43,857 nt of DNA, from positions 1,449,280 to 1,493,136 of the forward strand of contig JAHNZQ020000308.1 in the NCBI GenBank assembly GCA_019155205.2, read 5' to 3'. The notes under the pieces are model-generated. The model was not told where the DNA came from. It did no database searches and worked only from the letters and a program-made list of their open reading frames with translations. Numbering within the stretch: the first letter of the stretch is position 1; every line of letters starts with the position of its first letter. Positions 31,260-42,512 of the stretch are shown here, one piece after another. Origin of the DNA: Gracilaria vermiculophylla. Lineage: Eukaryota; Rhodophyta; Florideophyceae; Gracilariales; Gracilariaceae. The position numbers and the translations under genes are program-made.

Positions 31260-31844
31260 TTAACGCCCATTGGCATCTGGTCCCGGAGATGTAGACACGA
31301 GACCTACTGGAGCGGCTTCGTGAAAAGTCACCTTCCGCAGGCGTGGGAATATTGCGCGTATATACCGATCCTCAGAGAAAGTGCCTAATATGCATTGTGA
31401 TGCCACGCTGGTCGCCACGAAGAACCACATCCTCACCTGTAAGGAGCCCAGTCGGAGATACAAAGGTAATCCTCCGAAGATGTTCAATGCTTGACGTGAG
31501 GCGTCCCGCACCGTAGGGAGCTTGCCAGTCCTCAAGGAGCCGAGAGCAGACCACAGGAGCACGTCAGCATGCACCACGTTGGGTCTAGCTGCGGTGTCGA
31601 GCATCGCACGCACCACTGTGGAGGAAAGTGGGGAACATCCTATAGAGGCAAACACCTTGTAAGGTTTACGGTGGAGCATGCAGACAGAGTCCTCAAGGGT
31701 GTCAAATGGGTCCGAATGGACTGATGGGTCCGCCAATTTTGCGTCAACCGTGCCGATGGCTTCCCTCCATTTCCTATAGGCGACTTTTGTTGGGCTGAGG
31801 CTCGACGAGAGGGAGCCACGCAAAGCCTCTACGCGTGAGTCCAA
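31260..31844 (-). pseudogene. G3 retropepsin-like protease
   Basis: 194-codon frame from MDSRVEALRGSL. The active site at AMLDTAARPNVVHADVL has Asp-Thr-Ala in place of Asp-Thr-Gly. RYIRAIFPRLRKVTFHEAAP follows near the C-terminus. It stops at 31260, and the next frame (31239) is shifted relative to the single frame of G4. The Gly to Ala change would spoil the catalytic loop. Confidence 0.85.
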
Positions 31845-31985
31845 GGGTTATCCTTGTTGAGGAGCATCTGAGATCCAGTGGCGGACGACTGCTGCGGTTG
31901 CCCTTGGAGATGCAACGTGTTACTCTAAGGTGCAACAGGTTCTGGTACTGGCCTGCACTGGTAGCGAACGTGCTTGTAGGAAAAG

Positions 31986-33074
31986 TTACAGTCCAACTGG
32001 AACACGGAAATCGTAGTTTCCCCTAGGAAAGCGGGCAACATTGTACGCGGATCGATACCTTCCGCTCTTCTTTGGTGTGTTCTTAAGGTCGGTAAATTTC
32101 AACTCCCATTCCTGTAGGATGCCGGCCTTCATTGCTGGGGTGAGAGCAGTGCAATGTACTGGGTCTCGAGACAAGCAAATCCTGCAAGACGGTGGATAAC
32201 CATAAAGGTTTGCGATTCGGGCACTTCTGTAGGATCCTTCCGAAGTGTACGAGGTAGTAGAAGAGGGTGTCCTCGTTTTAGACGGTGCTACCTGAGATGT
32301 GGCGTATGTAAGAGCAAGGGCTTCTAGCTTTTCCTCGAGCGTGAGCTCGTCGGCCTCTCCTGCGGTGCTGTAGTTCAATGTCAGGGCAGATGCCCGACGG
32401 TTCTTTGAGACCGCCAGTTTGCCCGAAAGTGGAGCGTGGCTGCGGTGGGCGCCACAGTGGGTATCCCCATAGGATTCCGCTAAACGTGCTAGCTCCGTAT
32501 AGGTGGTCTTCAGGTGCATTGTCAAGTGATAAAGCACCTTGGCGCGGATGTAAGGAAGAAGTACCTCGATGAACCATAACTTTAACCGCCGTTCGGAGTT
32601 CACGTTCTATCACCGTATGCCCTTCGCCCATAACATCTGTGAGGACTCCGTTTCGTTTATACTCGTTTCTGCTCATAGGAGGTGACTTCAGCATCTGCAT
32701 CGGTTACCTCCTCATCCATTGCGTACCTTTTATGAAGGAAGTTCACCACCTCGGGGTACGTCATCAAGATCTCCGTTCCCGGATCATCCTCAGTGATACT
32801 CTCCCGTGAGACAGAGCCGCACCAGCGAGTGCGCTTGACCTGTAGGGTGGAACGGAACGCACCAGACAGCAGAACCTTCATGGAAACCATTGGTATTACA
32901 CGCTGAACGGTAACGTGTTGGAAAATTCAACACAGCGATGCGCTCTAAACCTGAAAAAGAGTGTTTCTTCATTTGAATATCCATACGGCGTTGGACTTTC
33001 GCGAGTCGTTTAGCGACCGATGCGTCGTAAAGACTGGAGCAATCATTCCACCAGTATTTGCCAAAATCCACCAC
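31986..33074 (-). pseudogene. G3 gag, capsid and nucleocapsid region
   Basis: Frames 32790-33074 (MDIQMKKHSFSG...), 32657-32890 and 31986-32603 together follow the gag of G4. The last and longest (205 codons) contains LAESYGDTHCGAHRSHAPLS and CRICLSRDPVHCTALTPAM, the family's Cys-x2-Cys-x6-His-Cys cluster. At least two frameshifts separate the pieces. Bases 31845-31985 are the broken link to protease. Confidence 0.75.
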
Positions 33075-33146
33075 TTTAGCGAAAAGGTCGTTCAGCGAGA
33101 CGACCTTCTGGTCTCTTTTGCTTCTACTCTTAGATGATATACTGGC

Positions 33147-34080
33147 CTACGGGCTGGAGTTGCTGGCGGATTCAGAGTCTGGGCTTCTCTCCGCTTCGGT
33201 GTGTTGCCTTCTGCTTTCCTCCCTCCGTTTATTTCCACGTCTTTTCTGAACGTTGTCTAGATGTCTTTTGATAACCCCACCATCGCGATTCAGCCGAGCA
33301 GTAATCTGTCCTTCTCTCCTTGGGCGGAGTCCTCCGCAACCGGTCCCCTGTCCTCTTCTGTTAGACGACAGGTGCAGATGGCGCATAGCAATATTCCTGA
33401 GGTGTTCCTGTTTCTCTACGGCAGTGTCATTTCCACCTGCGGCATTAGAGGCGGTAGTATCCTGTTTTTCTCTGCTCGGAGGCACATTGGGTATTGATAG
33501 AGGGAACCTTTCTCCTACGGAAGAAAAATTTTGAAATGACTCTGCGAGGAGCAAATGCGCGGTTTAGGAAGGAACCTCTGCACAAATAGCATATGAGATC
33601 GCCTCTAAGAAGGAGTCCGAGTCCAGAAAGGCAACCACTGCACGGTTAGTGCTCATTGTTTCGATTTCCTCTACAAAGGCGTGGCGGGGCGCTGCGAAAC
33701 ATACCTCAACACCAGCAGGGATTCTTTTGACCAGCTCATGTGAGAACCAAACCCTAAGGTGTGGGGCCAGTAATTCCAGGAGAGAGTACGCCTACGGGTT
33801 TTCTCCTCCCTGCAGCTCGTGAGGTAAAGGTTGCAGGGCCGTATGCGGTTCTATATCATATCCGTCGGCATTCTCCGGAGGTTTCCCCGGGAGATCCGCT
33901 TGCCCTCGATCATGTATTCTGCTAAGGCGATTCCTGAAACGCTCCACAAAGGAGCCAGGATTCATTTGGAGACTTTAAGGGTCCTCCAGTCTGATGGCCA
34001 TCTGGTTGGTAGCGTTGCGCGTGCTCCGCCCACCAACAAAGTCGGTCGCTTGAGGGTCCCACAGGGTGGTTTCCATTAGG
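33147..34080 (-). pseudogene. G3 gag, N-terminal and basic linker region
   Basis: The frame 33147-33554 (135 codons) is basic and Ser-rich (RRGNKRREESRRQHTEAERS), matching 41308-41529 of G4. The more N-terminal part (33580-34080) is readable only in pieces, such as the RFRNRL-like stretch with MIEGKRIS on the other strand. It is part of the capsid precursor; no enzymatic role. Confidence 0.55.
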
Positions 34081-34230
34081 GATTCAAAGAGGTTCATATA
34101 GGAATAGGTCGGGGATGATTTTCTTCCGCTTCCGATCCCCCCTAAGGATGCATTTCACTGTTGGGTTCCGATCGTTGCATACTAGCAACCATTCTCTGTC
34201 GTGACTCTTGTGATTCCCTTAGGAAATTAG

Positions 34231-34250
34231 CCTTCTAATTCGGGAGACCA
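34231..34250 (-). other. Primer-binding site of G3
   Basis: On the minus strand TGGTCTCCCGAATTAGAAGG lies directly after the LTR remnant. It is the cleanest copy of the site shared by G1, G2 and G4. Confidence 0.75.
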
Positions 34251-34305
34251 GTGGTAGTACCCTCAGCTCTATTCTCGAGGTGTTAGTGCATAACGTCCGT
34301 CAGGA
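34251..34305 (-). repeat. G3 5' LTR remnant
   Basis: The last 55 bp of the family I LTR (CCTGACGGACGTTATGCAC...GGGTACTACCAC on the minus strand), matching 40390-40440. The rest of the LTR is missing at the junction with piggyBac copy B. Confidence 0.7.
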
Positions 34306-34319
34306 GGTCAGACCAGCAT

Positions 34320-36965
34320 CCATTTGCACAGCAGATAGAACAAAGTGACATCTGTTAAGCTGACAGTTTGTCAGTAGAAACTGAATAGTCTTGAAAGTCT
34401 ATGCAATATAAATTGAATTAGTATAACTCTTCAAATGAAAGAAATTATTGTCAAGTTTTCTATTGAAATATAAAATCGTAATTAAAACAACAAAAGGTTG
34501 ACAACAATATTGACATTTTTTTTCAGATGCCATTCTTTACTATACCATGCCATCCCTTATTTTTTTCATAGAACAATCTATATAAGTATCATTCTGACAT
34601 AAAAGCACTTCTTTTTCCTTCCTGATATAGCATTAATATTATAAAATTCGACTTCTTGTTAGACATACAATAATTGCACTTTATTTGATATGAGTCTTCG
34701 GTAAATCTTCAGTTTTATGTTCGCCTGCTTCTGAGTTTTTGAATTAAATGCAAACTAGTGCCAACAAAAATCTGTCTTTTATAAACGTTTACAATTTTTG
34801 TTTTAATTCTTTTTATGTAACGGATGGCGTGCCAATTAATTTTTTTAAAATCATTAAACAGTTACCAATGAAGATGGGGTGAGTGTTTTACGGTTTTGGT
34901 TCCATTTATGCCTATTTGCAATCTCACTCCTCAACAATACAAGTTGCTAAAAGAGAGCAAAGGACTTGAAATGACCACCGCTTCACTTTAATGTTTTTCT
35001 CAAGATTCAAATTATTTTGTTTGCACCTGGTTTGATGATCGATCAATGAATATGTTTTCTGATGATCTCCGCAAATGTCGGAAATGAATACCCGTAGTTC
35101 TCTTTTCTTCGTAATAGTCCCTTTTCGCATGCATGCACCTAGTTATAGGAGTTCCTGGATTAACCGTGCCACACGTAGGAATAAACTGATTTATTTCTCT
35201 GTTTATTCACAGCACTGCCATCAAATCATTACTGATGAATTTTATCTTTTGAACTTGTAGATAAAAAATTTCCTATATTTCTTAAAGTACTTTCAAATAA
35301 AGTATTGATTGGAAATTCCCGAGAAACGTTTTTGATTCCTCAAGTAAACCTCAATCTTTTTTCAAGAGTTCTTTGGTGGTGGTAACAGACGTGGAAATAG
35401 AATAGGCGCATACCAAACGATTTGACCCAAACCATGGTTGTACAAAACAAAGTAAAACAGCGAATCCATGGGCATTATGAAAGTTAAAAACATGTTACGG
35501 ATTCTTAACACCCATGTTAAGCTAAATATACAGCATTGTACTACTTCGTCCTCAACATACGGCTTTCATTTCAAGATCATTTTTCCGATTCATATGCAAT
35601 GCTGTATAGTATGGAAGTTCAACATCAATTGAATGCCTTCAAAGTACGTACTATCATAAAATAGCTGCGTCAGCACACAGAGAATGGGATAAGATGACCA
35701 AAGTTAAGAGATAATCATTCATTGCCTCCACAAAATCAGCTATACAGCACCATCACTCGACTATCTTTTTTTCAGTCATACGAATTTCACTACAACATAC
35801 GAAACTCCTGACATTTACAAATAGGCTTCATGACATACCAAAATCAATATTCGACTGAGCATTAGACTTGGAAAATTGCTCAATAATCCAAAGATCCTGT
35901 GAACGATAAATCTCAATACGCGTCATTGGAAAAAGGACTCCAAAGAATTTGAGCATATCCCCTTATGAGGTCTTTCGAGTGTCTCTTGTTTCCAATCTAT
36001 TATTTTTTGTGCTCATCGTTATCTGAAAATGATGCATAGAAAAAATCCAGAAAAGAAATACAATCCAATCATTCTTGAAGAAGCGTGACAAGGTGAGATT
36101 AAATGACCTGACGGTCGAATGACTTTCCACCAATGTGTTTGCACAAAACCATTCAGAGAATTGAACGTTATGGAGGTCCCCTATTCACGACCATGAAGAG
36201 TGGTTCATTGGCAATTTGCATGTTGATGTTCTACATTTGGGTGATCATACAAGTTTTGCATATTCGCTAGTGTCACAGTAATCTCGTTCTGAGAAGTTAC
36301 GATATTTCTCGTTTCAATCGCGCTGCTTAATAGCTTGGGAGTGTGCAAAGCTTCGTAAATACCGGTACCAAGCTTGAAACTGTAAGGAGGTAAAGTAACA
36401 TATTTTTCAGGGTTTTGAAATTTGATGTTCACAGTCGAGAATGTAATATTTCAAATGTAGATTGTGCGTGGATTAAAACTATGAATTACACCTTGTACCG
36501 TAAGTGACTTTTTTAAATATCAATCATAGTGTTTACATTCTGCGATACTAGTTATCAGATGAGCGCGGCAGTTGGTGGTTATCCCGACAGTTCTGTTGAT
36601 AGTTCAAATGGTGAACTGTGCGCCCTGTGTCACAAGAGAGTATAGCGCAAATAGCTCATCTGTTTTCCAACAAGTTCTGCGAGAATCTGTGGAGGATGCT
36701 ACAGTGTACGGATGTTGTTAACGATTTTGATTGCTATAGCGAATAGGCCGGGCGTTTGGGTGTTGTGGACGCACTTCCACGATACCAACGTTGACAAATT
36801 GATTAGGATAAAAATACAAAAAAAAAAAATGAAACGGTTATTTGTTTTGGCATAAACCTAATGTAAACAAGCTCTGCCTCAAACAATGTCCCTTATGAAA
36901 TTAACACAAGAGTTTACGGAACATTGTGCCTCATATAAGATCATTTGGCCTCTAATAAGCGCAAA
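34320..36965 (-). mobile_element. piggyBac-like DNA transposon, copy B
   Basis: It aligns with copy A from CCATTTGCACAGCAGATAG (34320; copy A 15908) through the whole transposase to degenerate palindromes at 36927-36961. The left 340 bp seen in copies A and C (tRNA-like segment and paired palindromes) are absent here, lost at the junction with G3 or never present. Confidence 0.75.
34530..36702 (-). pseudogene. piggyBac-type transposase, copy B, heavily decayed
   Basis: Readable fragments include 36205-36432 (NIKFQNPEKYVTLPPYSFKL, LGTGIYEA), IIEQFSKSNAQSNIDFGMS near 35870, AVLLCFVQPWFGSNRLV near 35430 and 34924-35130 (GTITKKRELRVFISDICGDH, IDHQTRC, VKRWSFQVLCSLL). The start codon is lost. First catalytic Asp: the copy A text CVDEG reads CADAA; second: ADS reads AYS. 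It covers the part of the family hidden by the N gap in copy A, including the VD/IDHQ-type stretch. Confidence 0.75.
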
Positions 36966-38051
36966 ATTGTAACAAGTTTAACATGCATCACAAATATGCA
37001 CATCTTCGCCACATTTGTTGACAAGAAATAGTTCTCGTTCCTTTTCAGTCGATCTCAACCAATTCCATGAGTTAATCTAAATTATTTCAACATACATTAC
37101 TTCTATCACTCCATTTTCAGTCCTAAAATTGTCAAAAATGCCTTTCAATTATTCTCATAAACAAGTTTACGATTACGTTCACGCTCGTGCAGGAATTATG
37201 GTATGAAATAAAAGATGTATACTTTACTTTGGCACATATTGAGAGACGAAAATTGTATCCAGAACAGTTAAATATTTAAATGACAAGTTCAATAGTGAGT
37301 GGCGTCAGATGATTGTGATGGGTATGTCTGATATTTTTGGTCGTGATAAGCAGTGGGACATGTAATCATTGCACATCAAAGGTGGCAATAAGGTTGCGAA
37401 TTCAATAAACCTAGTGATTTTTTAATCGTTTCTCATGAAGTCCATTGGTGAAGCAAGTTGTATTGAAGGGGGTGAAACTGAAGATGAAGCTGCTATTTTC
37501 ACGCAATATTGTGCTCAGTCACAAGAGGCATCTCTCGCTTTAGAAGTTTCCCACAGCGGATGACACCATGTTTCACATCCAATGGATTGAAGCATGCAAA
37601 GTGCAAGCCTGAAAATCAATTGCCCAGCTTAAATGCACCAGTGAAACGTTTTTGGTGCACCTGGCAGAATTTTGCTCAGAACATCACGCACTACTTTTGC
37701 TGTCCGCATGTGATTATTTACTTCGATATTTCTCACGGCATTTTCATAAACTGTGGTCACATCTACGAATGTCAATCTTGATTTCCATTCCTAAAAGAAG
37801 ACATCAAGTGGAGAACTTTTGAAGATTTTTGATGTCATGGTTCTTATTTATCATATTGCGTTCATCAACTAGAGGTCGATATGTAGGAAGACTTCTTGTT
37901 CCAAGCTTTTACCCCCACCAAATCTTAAAAGCCCAATTGAAAGAAACCCATTTTAAAAGTGAAGGTGGCATATTGAATTTCGACCTGACTTGCAACAAGT
38001 GGCAAAAGAATTGCACTATATTCATGAGTCTCAGATTTCGTTAAGGCTATT
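36966..38051. other. No recognisable gene
   Basis: AT-rich. Plus-strand text at about 37100-38040 has some coding-like stretches (KYLNDKFNSEWRQMIVMGMS, EGGETEDEAAIFTQYCAQSQ) broken by stops, and frames 37509-37781 and 37829-38044. I recognise no family; it may be an eroded transposon. Confidence 0.35.
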
Positions 38052-38673
38052 TGTAGTCCAACGCCCTTTGTGGAAGTTTGTCTTGGCTTCTTGCCGATTC
38101 ACCGGATTCCGGTTGGACCGTAACGCCGACGGCAGAAATCACGTCTGTTAGCATGGTGGGTTCCAGATTAACCGACCCGGCTCGTGTCGCGCGACGTGGC
38201 ACGCGAGCGATAGCCGCGCGCGCCCGATGGCTACAGTATGGGAGTCGGCTGGCACCTGCCTTGCACGGTTCATTTGATATTTTCGCTATTTTAATTATTT
38301 GGTTATTTTGGCCATTCAGGCCCTAGAGCTACAGTACATAGTGCGACGGCACTTCGGCCGTCGCGCCCAGTAATCCACACTAAGCTGGGTCTTCGGTCTG
38401 AAGTTGCCCCCCACGCTGGTAACTCTCTCCACCTTAGAGAAGTACGCCATGGACTATGGAAGTCAACCGCTTATGACGCCAAGAACCATTGTCTGGACTA
38501 TTCTATCCTTCTTTCAGTTACGCCCTCGTACGAGGTTATCCCTACTGGATCTCCGGTTTACCCCATTCGAACTACGTCCATCATCCGCTCAACGCATCTT
38601 GCCCGAAGCCCGCGCGGCACGATAAACTACCCGGCCGCACCGAGGCCGCACCGAGATAGCCCGACATATTACA
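38052..38673. repeat. GC-rich island, possible solo LTR
   Basis: A GC-rich block of about 620 bp inside AT-rich DNA. It starts TGTAGTCC and ends ATTACA, with an AT-rich promoter-like stretch (38270-38310) and then a strong hairpin. No second copy or target duplication is visible, so the LTR call is a guess from composition and TG...CA ends. Confidence 0.3.
38343..38364 (+). repeat. Perfect 8-bp-stem hairpin
   Basis: GCGACGGC and GCCGTCGC flank a 6-base loop (ACTTCG), downstream of an AT-rich stretch. Confidence 0.8.
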
Positions 38674-39536
38674 GGGAAATCTCAGTGAACATTACGGGAA
38701 CTGCCTCAATCACAGGGCTGGCGGGATCCCTGTGTTCTCTATTTGTCGTTCTCCAGCACCCATTGCGACGGCTTGGCACCGTTGTGACGCGCGGCTCCTG
38801 TGTCATTCCCGAGGAATGCTCTGCTTCTGTACTAGCTCGCGAGAGGAAGGTTCGAACATCCTTCGTGGTAATTTCACCTTTGCGGTATTGCCCGACACCA
38901 TTAAATGTCACCAAAAACATTTGGCACTCTCAGGCAAACATTTGTGTTGAGGTAAGTATATCACGATGGTAAAAACGTGGTCGACAAAGGAGTATGAAAC
39001 TTCTTTGCCCTGTATGGATGTAGATCAAAAGCCGGAGAATGGATGTCATATGAAAACAGTTTTCTGTAGGAAAACTGCAATAATGCAAAAAATCGAAATC
39101 AATATTGAGAGTGTGATGTCATCAGAACTGGAGTTTTGAAATAACTATGCCCTTGATACAGATGTATTAATATTATTGGTTCACGATTAGTTTTGCAATC
39201 ATCGCATTGTATGCGTTGCTTTTTATTCGTCCATTGATACAGCATTGTTGTTCTTAAAACATGGCCTGAGATTTAATGGTGTTGTAAAATTAGCAATGAG
39301 GTAGTATTTCATGGATCCGTTGTCGAAGTTGGATATGAGTCATCGTAGAAATCGCAAATGAACCGTAACTTTTCTCTCATATAGGTAGAAGACGCTCAAG
39401 CCTGTCTTGTGGTTTGATTGTCAAAGAATATATTTTATAAGTTCTAATTTATGGATTACACGTTAATTTTTCTATTTCAAGCTATTTGTGACATTTAGGA
39501 ATGGTTTTTTGGAAAATATTTCTAGATACCGGCCTC
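38674..39536. other. No assigned gene
   Basis: Opposed frames 38685-38972 (+, 95 codons) and 38669-38920 (-, 83 codons) overlap in GC-rich DNA; neither shows a known motif. Bases 38980-39530 are AT-rich with nothing recognised. Confidence 0.35.
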
Positions 39537-39576
39537 GTATGAGACTAAAATTGGCCTCATATGCGGCCAGAGCTGC
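39537..39576 (+). repeat. Variant palindrome pair
   Basis: GGCCTCGTATGAGACT and TGGCCTCATATGCGGCCA stand about 21 bp apart, related to the 18-bp palindrome of the piggyBac-like ends but with TGGCC arms. It lies 18 bp before the end of copy C and may be the end of another, related element. Confidence 0.6.
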
Positions 39577-39593
39577 AGGCGTGGAGACGCAAG

Positions 39594-39887
39594 TGTCTAT
39601 CCGACTGCTGCGCTGACCTCATATGAGTTCAAATTCACCTTCTATGAGGGCAGCGCACCATCGCACAGAACGAAAAATAGAAAATTAGAATTTGACCTGT
39701 GGGCCAATATTCTGGAAATTTAAAAATTTAAAAACCTCTTATCAAGGATTGCCTGTGAACAATAAATAGTTGTAGACCTCGCCATGAGCTATCACAGCAG
39801 TTCCGTGGTCATCAGAGTACCTGCCAGCAACTAACCCTGAGGTCAAACCTCGCTGAGTTTCTAAAAACTCAAAAATTCCATCGAGAG
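39594..39887. mobile_element. piggyBac-like element copy C, left end only
   Basis: 294 bp matching 15567-15857 throughout: TGTCTATCCGAC end, inverted repeat with palindromes at 39614-39631 and 39635-39652, tRNA-like A and B boxes (39798-39810, 39839-39851), and GAGTTTCTAAAAACTC. The match stops where LTR G4 begins, so G4 inserted into copy C; its remainder should lie beyond the window. Confidence 0.75.
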
Positions 39888-40440
39888 TGTAGTACAGTGC
39901 CTCCTACGAAAATAGGGTGGTTTGGCCTTAATGTATAATATTACTAAGGAGGGCTCGTATTTTATTAGCTGGGCCACGTGGTGTATAATCCCGCCCACGT
40001 GTGCTACAGTATCCTTGAGGCACGGTAGAATTATTATTTGTTTTAGATACTTTATGCAGGTAATTAGTACGGTAGCGAGACCTGCTGCGGTGGGCTCCCG
40101 GCTTGATACTTAATCTGCCGGTTGAGCTTACCCTCTGGAGAAGTAAAGACAAGCACCCTTGAGTCTTCATCTACTTTTCCGGTTGGAGTCTCTTGTCGAT
40201 CAACGCAGGTTTCTAAGCCGCCGATCCCCAGGTCGCATCATAGCAGCGCCTGTAGGAGCATTTTCCGCCCAGTGAACCTCCCCCTCCGCTTGGTGTTTGC
40301 GGATCCCCATAAAGAACTCCCCCGGCTTGCGACAGCGGATACCGGGGACCACCTTTAGGAATACGCGCTTTTGGAATCTCCAGAAACTCCTAACGGACGT
40401 TGTGCTTTACTACCTCGAGAGGAGGGCTGACAGTACCACA
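39888..40440 (+). repeat. 5' LTR of G4
   Basis: 553 bp, TGTAGTACAG...CAGTACCACA, aligned with the G1 LTRs. It contains the conserved GGCTCGTATTTTAT and GATCCCCAGGTCGC blocks. Confidence 0.8.
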
Positions 40441-40442
40441 AC

Positions 40443-40462
40443 TGGTCTCCCGACTTAGAAGG
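40443..40462 (+). other. Primer-binding site of G4
   Basis: TGGTCTCCCGACTTAGAAGG, two bases after the LTR; it differs from G3 at one position. Confidence 0.7.
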
Positions 40463-40596
40463 TCACAGTTACTAAAGGATTCGCACAAGTCGCAGCAGAA
40501 CCGTGTTTCTAGTTTGCAACGACCAACCCCCAACAGTGGAATTCTTCCTTTAGGTGATTTGGAAGTGGAAGCAAATCACCCCCGACCTACTCCTCT

Positions 40597-40956
40597 ATGG
40601 ACCCCTCAGAACATCCCATGGAAACCCTCCTACAGGATCCTCAAGCAACCGACTTCGTAGGTGGGCACAGCACGCGCAGCGCTCCCCAGCAGATGGTCAC
40701 CACATTGGAGGACACTGAAAGTCTCCTTCGGAATCCTGGCTTCTCTGTGGAGCATTTCAGGAATCGCCTTAAGACAATGCATGATCGGAGGCAAGCGGAA
40801 TCCCCCGCGACACCTCTGGAGAATGCCGACGTGAAGGTTGAAGAACCGCACATGGCATCGCAGCCGCCACCTCAGGAGCTGCGGGGACGGGAACACCCGG
40901 AGGCTAACTCCCTCCTAGAGTCCCTGGCCCCGAGTCTTACGGATTGGCTCTCCTAA
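40597..40956 (+). CDS. G4 gag, N-terminal part
   Basis: 119-codon frame MDPSEHPMETLLQDPQATDF, then LRNPGFSVEHFRNRLKTMHD and LLESLAPSLTDWLS. It matches the less preserved G1 frame at 3430. It ends in a stop at 40954-40956, and the region to 41708, including a basic linker at 41308-41529 (RRRKKRREKKKSE), is in other frames. If the linker belongs to the same protein, frameshifts intervene. Confidence 0.65.
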   Translation: MDPSEHPMETLLQDPQATDFVGGHSTRSAPQQMVTTLEDTESLLRNPGFSVEHFRNRLKTMHDRRQAESPATPLENADVKVEEPHMASQPPPQELRGREHPEANSLLESLAPSLTDWLS

Positions 40957-41708
40957 GAGCTTGTCGAAAGAATACCTGCAGGTGTTGAAGCCCACTTCAG
41001 AGAGCGTCGCCACACCCTTGTGGAGTAATTCGCAACGGGGAGCGCTCACCGTGCTGTAGATGCTTTGCTGGATCCCGATCCCTTCCTTGAGGTGATTTCA
41101 GATGTCATCCGTGCGGAGATTCGCTCCCAAACCGCGCAGCTGCTCCCCGCAGTGGCGTTTCAAAGTTATTTTTCCGTTCAGGAGAGGTTCCCTCTATCAA
41201 CATCTAAGGTGACCCCGGGCAGAGAAGGATAGGATACTGCCACCCCCTACGCCAGAGGAGGAAAGGATACTGTCGTAAGGAAACGGCACCACCTCGGGAA
41301 TCTTGCTATGCACCGTCTGGACCTGACACACCGCGGAGGAGGACAGGATACCGGTCGCGAAGAAGTCCCTCTAAGGAGAGAAGGACATGACACTTCTCGG
41401 GTGGATCGCGATAACGGGAGTATCGTCAGCAACCCAGACCACCTTAAGGAAAGACGACGAAAGAAACGGAGAGAGAAAAAAAAAAGCGAGACACCGATTC
41501 GGAGAGAAGCTCAGACTCCAAATCCGTGAACAGCTCCAGCTCGAAGGACAGTATACCTCCCAAGGAGAAGAGCAGAAGGGTCACGAAGTTCGTCCCGCTT
41601 AACGCCCTCTTCACCAAAGTGGTGGATTAAGACACCTAAAGGTTGAGTGATCGCTCCACACAGTACGACGCATCGGTCGCTAAACGACTCACGAACATGT
41701 AGCGCCGT

Positions 41709-42512
41709 ATGGATATTCAAATGGAGGAGCTTTCCTTCTCAGGCGAAGACCCCATCTCGATGTTGAATTTTCTCACGCGCTTCCGTTCCGCTTGTAACAA
41801 CAATGGTGTCCATGAAGGTGCCGCCGTATGGTGCTTTCTGTTCTACCTCACAGGACAAGCGCGCTCGCTGGTGCAGCCACGCCTCACGGGGGAGAGCACC
41901 ATTGTGGATGATCCTGGAACGGAGATCTTGACGACGTACCCGGAGGTAGTCAATTTCCTTCTTAAAAGGTACACCACGGACGAGGTGATAGCCGATGCCG
42001 ATGCTGAAGTCACCTCTTATAGGCAGAAGACCGGAATGACCGAGACGGAGCTCTCACCGAATCTGTGGACGAAGGCTCTGCAGTGTGGGAATATGTACTC
42101 CGAACGGCGGTTAAAGTCGTTTTCTGTCGAGGGACTCCTTCCCTCGATACGCAGGAAGGTGCGTAATCACCTGACAACGCACCCAAAGACCACCTTCACG
42201 GAGATAGCGCGTTTCGCGTAATCCTATGGGGATACTCACCGTGCCGCTCGCCGCAGTCATGCTTTACTGTCGGATAAACCGGCGGCCTCAAGGACCCGTC
42301 GGGCATCCACCCTAACGTTGGACTCCAGCACCTCGGAGGTGGTCGATGAGCTCACGCTCGTAGGAGAGCAAGAGACCTTCGCCCAAACATACGCCTTCTC
42401 TCAGGGAGCACCGTCCAGGACGAGGATACCCTCGTCTCCCACTTCGTACGCCTCGGCAGGATCTTACAGGAGCGTCAGATTTGCGAACTCGAGGCTACCC
42501 ACCGCCTTGTAG
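41709..42512 (+). pseudogene. G4 gag, capsid and nucleocapsid region
   Basis: The frame from ATG 41709 gives MDIQMEELSFSGEDPISMLN, FLTRFRSACNNNGVHEGAAV, YPEVVNFLLKRYTTDEVIAD and LLPSIRRKVRNHLTTHPKTT, a retrotransposon gag domain. A TAA at 42219 stands where G3 has Glu in LAESYGDTH; the same frame resumes (DSSTSEVVDELTLVGEQE) until TAG 42510. Just before that a one-base loss near 42486 shifts the family's Cys cluster (PCRICLSREPVHC) out of frame. It would form the particle core. Confidence 0.75.

Larger units (their letters stand above)
29867..34305 (-). mobile_element. Ty3/gypsy copy G3 (family I), truncated at both ends
   Basis: In minus orientation it has an LTR remnant, primer site, gag, protease and RT, and stops at 29867 near the start of RNase H. 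It is the same family as G1 and G4 (shared protease, RT and primer-site text). The left end abuts the copia element and the right end abuts piggyBac copy B. Confidence 0.8.
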
